Shown piece after piece: positions 40,849 to 50,000 of a DNA stretch of 52,644 nt; position 1 is the first letter of the stretch, and each line of letters starts with the position of its first letter. The DNA is from Microcaldota archaeon. Lineage in GTDB: Archaea > Micrarchaeota > Micrarchaeia > Anstonellales > Anstonellaceae. The position numbers and the translations under genes were made by a program. Location: contig JAPLWX010000020.1 of assembly GCA_026396415.1 (NCBI GenBank), forward strand, positions 1 through 52,644, given 5' to 3'. The notes below the pieces were generated by a model, which saw only the letters and a list, made by a program, of their open reading frames with translations, did not search any database and had not been told where the DNA came from.

Positions 40849-40857
40849 TTTAATAAA
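40849..40857 (-). promoter_or_regulatory. TATA box of the pilus operon
   Basis: The minus strand reads TTTATTAAA, centred 26 nt before the ATPase ATG, predicting a leaderless mRNA. Confidence 0.5.
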
Positions 40858-40888
40858 TGCTTCATCTTCGGGGGCGGCATTGCTTTGC

Positions 40889-41042
40889 GGCATCGGCAGG
40901 GTGTTTGGGCGGCTACGGCTGCGAGAGCGGCATTACGGCATCGGCAGGGGTTTGGGCGGTATCAAAGAACGAAGCTCTTTGACTATGCGTTTTGCCGAGG
41001 CAAAATGCACATGGGCTGGCGGCTACTTCTGCGAGAGCGGCA
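40889..41042. repeat. duplicated 3' end of the giant gene plus hairpins
   Basis: GGCGGCTAC..CTGCGAGAGCGGCA, which includes the giant gene's final PLSQK and stop, is present at 41018-41042 and again at 40908-40932 (23 of 25 identical). Between them are TCAAAGA...GAA...TCTTTGA (40962-40980) and TGCGTTTTGC-CGAG-GCAAAATGCA (40985-41008). A 23-24-bp unit GGCATCGGCAGGG...TTTGGGCGG is present at 40889-40912 and 40937-40959. Confidence 0.75.
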
Positions 41043-44000
41043 GCGGCTGGCTTGATGCCAGGGCATTGTCATCGTAAAGCGCGAGGATTTCCGCATCGGT
41101 CAGGGCGCGGCTGAACACGCGCACCTCGTCAATCCTGCCGGAGAAGGGCTCGCTGATATAGTCGGGCCCGTTGCCGATTGCAAAGTTGCTGAGGCTCGTG
41201 ATCGGGGTCCCGAGGCTGGCGCTGCTGCCGGCCTGCGCCCCGTTGATGTAAAGCCTTGCCACGCCGCCCTGCCTTGTTGCCGCGACATGGTACCATTCAT
41301 TGTCCTGGATGGAGCCCTCGGGAGATGTCGCATAGCCTTGTATGAGGAGGCCCAGGTAGTGATGGTCGACGAAGAATTCCGTGCCATTGGCATTGCGTAT
41401 GCTGTCATAGTTGCCCATTATGTAGTTGTTAGCGGATGCGCCAGTCGTATTTATCCATGCCGAGAGCGTGAAGTCCCCTGTTCCGCTGAGAAGCGCCGAG
41501 GGCAGCATTATCTTGTCCGTTGTCCTGCCGCCGGTGTTGAATTCGTATGCCCCCCCCACTTTCCCATCAGGCACCCAGGCTGCGCCGGTCTTGGTGCCTG
41601 CGCCCAGGAAGCGGGAATAATCCACAATCATGCCGCGCTCGTCCGAGCTCACGTTGACGTCGAAAGGCATGGAGAGCATGGTCTCGGGCAGGAGCGCCCT
41701 TATCCTCAGGCCGGCATTGTATGCCGCGGTGAGGTTCTGCGCCGCAGCGCCGGAATAGGTGAACGCGAGGTTCATGCTGCACTGCTGCTGGAACCAGCCA
41801 TTGTAGTGGCCCAGGACATCCGCCGGCGTGAGCGAGCGCTTGTAGAAGCGCACCTCGCCAAGCTCGCCTGCAAATCCGCTCGCCCCGGGGCTGCCGATGT
41901 AGAACGCCCCGCTGCTTTCCAGGCTTCCAAGCGAAAAGCCGGCTGGCTGCTGGTAGAGCACGCCGTCCAGGTATACCGAGTAGTTGCCGGTGCGGTCAAC
42001 CGAGAGCGCGACCTGGTGCCAATCGCAGTCGGCAAGCGAAACCGCGGGCAAAATCGAGGCGGCGCTCCCATCGCTGGCGCCCTTGCTGCTTGAGCTGTAC
42101 ATCCCCATGGTGAGCGTGTTGTCCGTGCCCACGGCCCAGTTGATGCCCTGCGGCTTGCCATCGACAGTGGACATCTGCGAGAACAGCACGCCCCCCGGCT
42201 GGATTGCATCTGCGCGCACCCAGGCAAGCATGGAGAAGTCGCTTGCCTGCGTGACGGATACATCGTCTATGTTGTATGGCACGCCGGATATGGGGTAGAA
42301 TCGGAGCTGCATCCTGGCGTTCGGAAGAGTCTTGAATACGTTCACCACCTGGCGCCACGCCGTGTCCGTGGCGGCAGGCTCTATTATTCCGCCATCCGCC
42401 CCCCCGGTGGCATTGGCGTACAGCCATTGCCCGCTTGCCGAGAGGTAGGCATTGTTGATGGTGTCGTAAAGCGCATAGCGCGCAAGCGGGGTGCCCGTGG
42501 TCCCGACGCGCGCCCAGAACGAAAGCACGTACTTCGCATCGCCCGCAAGCGGGCCCATGAGCGCCGAGTTGTATGCATATGAGCCCTCTGCGCCGCTCAC
42601 CGATGCGGATGATGCACCTGAATGGTATGTGCCGGCCGAGCGCGCGAAGCCGACTCCGCCCGCCTTGGCCCAGCCGCTGAACTGCATATCGCCGGTGACA
42701 TTCAGGCTTATGCAGTAGTAGTCGCTGCTGCCCGAAAGCAGAGCGCAGGAATATGGCGATTCGCAGCCGCCCGGGCGGGAGGCGCTGCATTTGGCGTAGG
42801 GCGCGTAGTGGTCGACGCACTGCCCATAGTCCGAGAGGATGGTGTGGTTGGCCCCGTAGCTTGAAACGCCTATGCTTTCCCTGTTCAGCGTGTCGCAGAA
42901 CCCTGCTGCACATTCCGAGTCACTGAGGCAGGCGGCGCCAATCGGGCTGAGCGCGGGCTTGGGCGGTGCGCACACCAGGCTGTTTGTGCCAAGCGAGTCC
43001 TGGCAGCTTCCGGAGCAGCACTCGACGTCCAGGGCGCAGCTTGCATTCTGGGGCACGCATGACTTGCACAATCCTGCGCTGCACAAGCCAGAGGCAGCGC
43101 CCTGCGCAGCGCAGCATTGGCTGTTGGATGCGCAGGAAGCCGAGCTGTTTATCGGTATGCAGGCGGAACAGGCGCCATCCGCGCAAAATGAGCAGCCGGA
43201 CGGGCATTGCGATGAAAGATTGCAGGACTGGCCGCATGACAGTGCGTCCACGCATACTTTCACGCTTGAGTTCTCCAGGCTGGGCCTGCACAGGCCCGAA
43301 AGGCAGTCTGCGCCGGAAGAGCAGTTGAGCATGGGGCTTGCAATCAGGCAGGTCCCTGCGGGGGAGGTTGAGCTGCTGTATTTGCAAGCCATGCCTGAGC
43401 AGCACTTCTGCGCGGGCGAGCAGGCGGCCCTGCTGCAGCTTGTCCCTATCGCCGGGAGTGTGAATGCCGAGGACTCGTTCGGGGCTGAGCATGCCCCGTA
43501 CCTGTCGCATGCGCGGACCTGCATTTTTATCTGCATGCCCTCGGTGCAGCCTTCTGGAAGAAGCTCGCAGCTGAAAGAAGTGGAGCTGTGCCAGAAGCCC
43601 GTTATGGGCGTGTTGGAGGCAAGCCACCTGTACTCGATCCTGACGGGGGTGTCAAAGTCCGGGTCAGGGGGCATGTTGGTGGCGACGCAGTTCTGCACGC
43701 ATGTTATTGTCCCGTTGGAAGCAGACAGGCTCAGCACTGGCACTTGGAATGGGACTGCGGGCGGGTGATTGGCCGCGCATATGCCTTCCTTGCAGGTGAG
43801 GTTGGAGCCGGAGCAGCAGTCAGCGGCAGAAGTGCATGTCCTTCCGCCTTCGCTTAGGCAGCCGACACACGCCCCAAAGTCGGAAGAGCCGGTTGCCAGG
43901 TTGCAGAAGCTGTTCCCGCAGCACTCCGAGTTGGAGGCGCAGGTGACTGCGCCGATCGGGAGGCAGGGGCTGCATGCGCCGCCTGTGCAATAAGGCGCCT

Positions 44001-47000
44001 GGGGGGCGCACTCCGTTGCGGACGCGCAGGCCTCCCCGGCAGCTTTCTTTGCAACGCACACTCCGCCGCTGCAGGTTGATGACGGGCAGCATGAAAGCCA
44101 GGGGGAGCCGGGGCATGTTTCGCCGCCGCTGGTGCACACGCCCGCGTTGCAGGCTGCAGTGCCGCAGCTTGAAGACGCCGTGGATGAGCTGCAAGGCTGC
44201 CCCATTGGCAGGCAGTATGCGCTTTCGCATGAAGTGCACGGATAGCAGGTATGGGAGACCTGGTTGCAGCCGGCCTCGCAGTAGGGTGCATCGCCGGCCA
44301 TGCAGTCTTCATCGATATTGCAGGACTTGAGCTCGCATGCCCCGATGGTGTAGTTCTTGGGGGCGGGAGGCGGCAGTATCGCGCAGCGGTCGGCGGTCAT
44401 TGGCGCGTAATCCGCAACCGTGCCGTAGAGCATGCCGCGCGCGTTTGCCGCGTTGTACGGGTACTGCGACGGGTCTGCAAGCGAATCCGAGCCGGCATAG
44501 TAAGTGGTGTTCCAGCCGGGCTTTGCGGACCTGTTGGAGCCGCAGATGGAGACCTCCTTGCCTATTGCCAGGTTGTACCAGCTGTTGCCCTCGTTCTGCC
44601 CGGGAATGGTGGAGTTGTAGAAGTTCTGCCCGTCTTCCTCCTTTGCATAGAAGCCGGCGGTGGCGCCAAACGTGTTCCAGTAAAACGTGTTGCGCGTTGA
44701 GTGCGACAGGCGCAGCAGGTCGCTCGTGTACGAGGAGGACAGGAATGTGTTGCCGTACATCATGTTGCCGGCCGAATTGTCCTCGAAGTAAGCCGATACG
44801 CCGCCTGCGGCGGACGTGAACGTGGAGCCTGCCACCGTAAGCGCTTCGCCTCCGCTCACCCAAAGCCCGTAGCCGCCGCCCGTATTGGTGCCTGATGAGT
44901 TCGAGACGGCGGCATGGGTGGTTGCAAGATAGATGCCTGCGCCGGTCGCGCCGGTGGATGATGATGAGGCTGCAGCACCGTATATGGATGCATATGAGGA
45001 CGCGCCTTCCACTGAAATGCCGTTTTTGCTTGATGATGATGCGGATACGTTTGAGATGGTGGTGCCTATTGCGCCATCGGCAACCGTTATGCCGTTCCCG
45101 TCCCCGGATGATGCCAAGCCGTTTTGCAGCAGCGTATCATCCGTGAATTGGGCAAGGTAAACGGCATCGCTTGCGGCTGTCACATTCATGCCGGATATGT
45201 TGGTGCCTGAAACGCCGTCCAGGTAAATGCCTGTGCCCCCGGATGCCCGCATGCCTTCAATCGCATTGCCGTCCGAGCCGCCCGATGCCTGCAGGCGCAT
45301 GGCAGTGCCGGTGCCCGCAACGATGGTAATGTTGGCGAAGCGGTTGGCAGGGGAGTTGGTGATGAAAAGGGCGGTGCCTGCGCTGGTGGATGCCGTGTCG
45401 CCCGTGAATGAATTGTTGGCGCTTCCGCCCATGAAAATCCCATAGCCGCCGCCTGTTGCGTAGTTGTTGCTGAAGATGTTCGAGCCCGTGCTTGTGATGT
45501 CCATGCCCGTTCCGTTGCCATTGGCAGTCGCCACGTTGTTGGAGATGTTGTTGCAGCCGTAATCAGGCGAGTTGATGGAGATTGCCTTGCCGGCCGCAAC
45601 GGTGATGGCGTTGCCTGAAAGAGAATTGTTCGCGCTTGATGAGAGGTAGATTCCGAAGTAGCCTGCATCCGCGCTTCCCCTTGTGATTGCATTGAATGAT
45701 ATGGAGTTGTTGCTGCTCTGGTCGAGGAATATGCTGTGCCCGGTTGAATTGGAAAGCACATTGCCGGATATTACCGAGGCCTGGCTGGCGGGCTCCAGGT
45801 GGATTCCGTGCCTGCCTGAAAACACCGTGTTGTTTGCGACCAGGGCGCCCGTGGAACTGGCGATGTCCACGCCGTCCATGGAGGCGTTCAGGGTGCCCCC
45901 TATGACCGAGGCGGAGTCCGACTGGTTGATGCAAACCGCATGGCTGGAGGCGGAGGTTGCGTTGGAGCTGATGAGTTGGCTGTTATGGGACGCGGAAAGG
46001 TAAATGCCATAGCCGTACTGCGAGTATGCAAAGTTGTTGGAAAGCGTGCTGTAGTTTGAGCCTATGAGCAGGATGGCGGCTGAATGGGTTGCAAGCGCGG
46101 CATTGCTGCTTGTTATATGGATGGTGCTGTTCTGGATGTTGCTGTTCCTGGATGTGTTGAAGTAGATGCCAAATGCAAAGTTGCTTATGTTGCAGTTCTT
46201 CACCGTAGTGTTGAATTGGGTGGAGTAGACGCCGTAGGTGCCGGTGATGTTCGCACCGAGCAATGCGCCGCCCTGGCAGTCGAATGTGCCGTTGCTTCCC
46301 CCGTTTATGTAAATTCCGTGCCCGCTGCCGCTTGTGTTGATGCTTATTGCGGTGAAGTTGTTCCTGTTCGAGCTGTTCGCCGCGTAAATCCCATAGCCCG
46401 TGGAGCCGTTCACAAGAATCGAGGAGAATGCGGAATCGCTCGTGCTGCTCAGCACGACGCCTGACGAGCTGCCGTTGGCGCCGGCGCTGGTGCCGCCACT
46501 GCCTTTCGCGCCGCCTGTGCCGCCGCGGATGCCGGCTATGTTGTTCGAGGAGAGGCTGTTGGAGCTGGAGGAGATGAGGTAGATGGCAGAGACGCTGCCT
46601 CCAAGGCCGCCATAACCTAAGTTGCAGCCGCCTGTGCCGCCCGCGCCTCCGGTGAGCGTGGAGATGGAGTTGGAGGTGAGATTGATGAAGCTGGATGAGG
46701 ATAAGTAGATGGCTGAAACGGCGCCGCCTGTGCCGCCTGTGCCGCCATTGCCGCCTGTGCCGCCAATGCCTGCAGTGATGTTTGAGATGATATTGGAGGT
46801 GAGGTTGCTGGAGTTGGAGGAGGAGAGGTAGATTGCGGCAGAAGTGCCGCCTGGACTTCCGGCAGCGCCGCTGGAACCGTAGATTCCGGATATGCTGTTG
46901 CCCGTGATGATGGATTTGTTGATGCTTGTCAATGCCAGCCCGGCCGAGATGCTGATTGAAGAGAGATAGATTGGCGCTGATCTGGTGCGGGTGATGTTGA

Positions 47001-50000
47001 CCGTTTGCGACGAGATGTTGAGGGAGGTGGCATTGTAGAAGAAGAGGACGGGCTGGCTATCCATTGTATTTGCCGAGGCAGGCACATAGTAGTCGCCTGA
47101 CGCCTGGGTGGAAGTGAATGTGTTGGAATAGGAGTTGCTGTCTATTGAGAAAGCGGTTGAGAAGCCCGCGGCGCCGGAATTGCCGCCTGCCCCGGGCCCG
47201 CCTCCCGAACCGCCCGAAAGGGTGGAGATAATATTCGAGAGGAACAGGTTTGAGGCGGAAGAGATTAGGTAGAAGGCGGCAGAAGTGCCGCCAGTGCCGC
47301 CAACGCCTCCGCCTCCGCCGCCGCCGCTTGTGCCGCCTGTGCCGGCAGTGAGGCTGGAGATGTTATTGGAAGAGAGGTTGTTGGAATTGGAGGATGAGAT
47401 GTAAAATGCGGAGGCGGTCCCGCCAGTGCCGCCGCCGCCCCATGTGCCGCCAGTGCCGCCTATGCCTGCGAAGAGGCCCGAGACGGCGTTGGAGGTGATG
47501 TTGTTCGAGCTTGATGATGAAAGGTAGATTGCGATGGAATTGCCGCCCGCGCCGCCAGTAGCAAAGCTGGTGCCGATATCGCCGCCGGCAGCCCCGGTGA
47601 TATTCGAGATGATGTTGCCGAAGAGGATGGAACTGCTTGCCGATGCCAGGTAGATGCCGTAGGCAGGATATCCTGCGCCGCCCGCCGTGCTGGTGCTTCC
47701 CGCTGTGAGGTTGAGGAGGGTGTTCGAAGATATGTTGTTGAGGGGAGACGCCGCGTAGATTCCATAGACGGCTGAATCCGAAGGGGCTGCATCGTCCCTG
47801 ATGGTGTTGTTGTAGAGGGTGGAGCGGTTCGCGCTTGAATTGAGGTAGATGCCGGTGGGAAACTTCTTGATGATGCAGTTTTTCACAGTTGTGTTGGACT
47901 GGTTGGAGTAGACGCCGGAAGTCCCCGAGGCGTTCGTACCCATAAGTGATATGCCTTGGCAGTCCACGCTTACGTTTGAGCCGCCGTCGATGTTGATTGC
48001 TGATGAGCGGTTGGAGGAGGCGGTGGTGTTGATGATTTGCGTGTTGTGGGAAGCAGCCGTGACGACGATGCCATAACTAGATGTACCTGAAACGAGGTTG
48101 CGTGCGATTGAATTGTTTATGATGGTGTTGGGGCTCAGTTGAATGCAAATGCCAATAAGTGAGTTTGATGTTCCTGTGAAGTTGGAGAGTATGATGGAGA
48201 TTGTGTTATAGATATAGATACCACGACTGCTGCCGGATGTCCCCGTTGAGTTGGTAATTGTGCTATTGGTGTTGCTGTCGCCGAGATAGATGCCTACTCC
48301 GGTTATTGCAATGGTATTGCTGTTTGTTATACTATCGTTGCCTCCACCAGTGATAAATATGCCCGCGCCATGCCCCCAAGACCATGCTTTCGTTGTTGAT
48401 GCATTTACATTGTCTATCGTCCCGTTCTTCGCCCCTCCGGCAAAGTAAATGCCAACGTCGAAGTTGGAAATGTTGCAGTTCTTCACCGTGGTGTTGGGCT
48501 GGTTCGAGTAGACGCCGTAGGTGCCGGTTGAGTTGTTGCCGGCGATTGAGAAGCCTGCGCAGTTGAGCGTGACGTTAGCTGCTGTCACATTGAAGCATGT
48601 GGAGCCGCTGATGCTTGCGTTCGTGGTCATGTTGTAGGCCATATTTGCGGATGAGAGGGCGCCGCACCGGAGGATTGTTGGCGCGCTTGCGTTTGTCAGG
48701 GGCGCATAGTCCGCGCAGCCTGCGAAGTTGCAGGAGAACTTGCCGCCTGAGGTGGAGTTGCCGTAGGGATAGCCGCTGCCGGATGAGCCGATGTAGAGGC
48801 CGGGGATTGAGGAGTTGGAAGTGCCATAGACCTGCACGCTGCCGTTGATGACGTTTGCCCAGATGTTGCCCTCATTTGGCGTGGTGCCTATCGCCCCCGG
48901 GCTTGCGGTCTGCGCGTATTCCGCCTTTATCCAGTCGGCGGAGCGGTTGGTGTTCGAGATGCGCGCCTCGTCAAGGGAGCCATTGTATTTACCCCAATAT
49001 GTTGTATCTGTTTCATAGCCAATTCTCACCGTATTCGTGCTAAAAGTCCATGCACCATTCGCCGAAGCATTTGCAACCTTAACACCATCTACGTAAAGCA
49101 TTGCCATGCCTCCATTCGGAGCCGCAATTAAGGTCACAAGATGCCAGTTGCCATCTACAACACTTCCACCTGACATCCAACTAACTATACTTGCTGTGGC
49201 GTTCTTTATTTGTACGGCTGGAGAGGCACCGGAAAGCACTATAGTAATGCCATTATACGCAGAAGCTCCTCCGGCACGGCAGAATAATGCACAGGAGGCG
49301 CCACCCGTGCCATTGATTGACCCCCCACTTGACTTCACCCATATTGACCATGTGGATGTTGTGCTATCATAGTTCGTAGAGTTAGGAATGTATATGTGGT
49401 CGCCTGCAGTTGAATTGAATAAAGCTCCTCCGTCTGCCATCCCTGTTATGGCTGTTGGTGTTGTGATTGTTCCATTGTTTCCATAAATTGTATCTATTGC
49501 GTTCAAAGTTGTCCCATTTCCGAGATGATAAACCGCCACAAAGTTGCTGTCCCATGTCCCAGTCTTGTTCTCCCCGCTTGCGGCGCCCGTGTTGCCAAGG
49601 TAGGCGTAGATGCGCGTGAGGGCGCTGCCCGCGTAGTTGCCCTGCACCCAGAAGGTGCTGTTGACAGTGGAGTTGCCGCAGCTTTCAACCTCATAGTTGA
49701 GGATGTTTTTGGAGCTGTCCGTGAAGCGCACGTTGGCGCAGGTCGTGGCGTTCCAGTAGGTGGAGTTGGTGGTGTTGAGGCTCACAAGTGCAGGGAAGTT
49801 CGTGAGACTGCTTGCCACCGTGGTGTTGATGTCGATTGGCAGCATATATGGCCATGGGGCAAGCTGCGCAGTGGCTGTGGAGCAGTTGTAGTGGTTGGAG
49901 CCGTTGGTGTCGTTCACGTACAGGCCGGTTGTGGCGGTGAAGTTGTTGAGGCAGAAGGTGTTGTTGTTTGAGATGCTTGCGATGTAAAGAAGATTGTTCG

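Noticed and set aside
42872-43768. 298-codon plus-strand ORF
   Set aside because: Antisense to the Cys-rich part of the giant gene, whose frame has regular disulfide-type modules; the opposite frame has none.
46480-47570. possible CRISPR array or minisatellite on the plus strand
   Set aside because: The GCCGCC-rich units are irregular in length and spacer and are explained by Gly-rich beta-helix repeats in the minus-strand reading frame. No cas genes are present.
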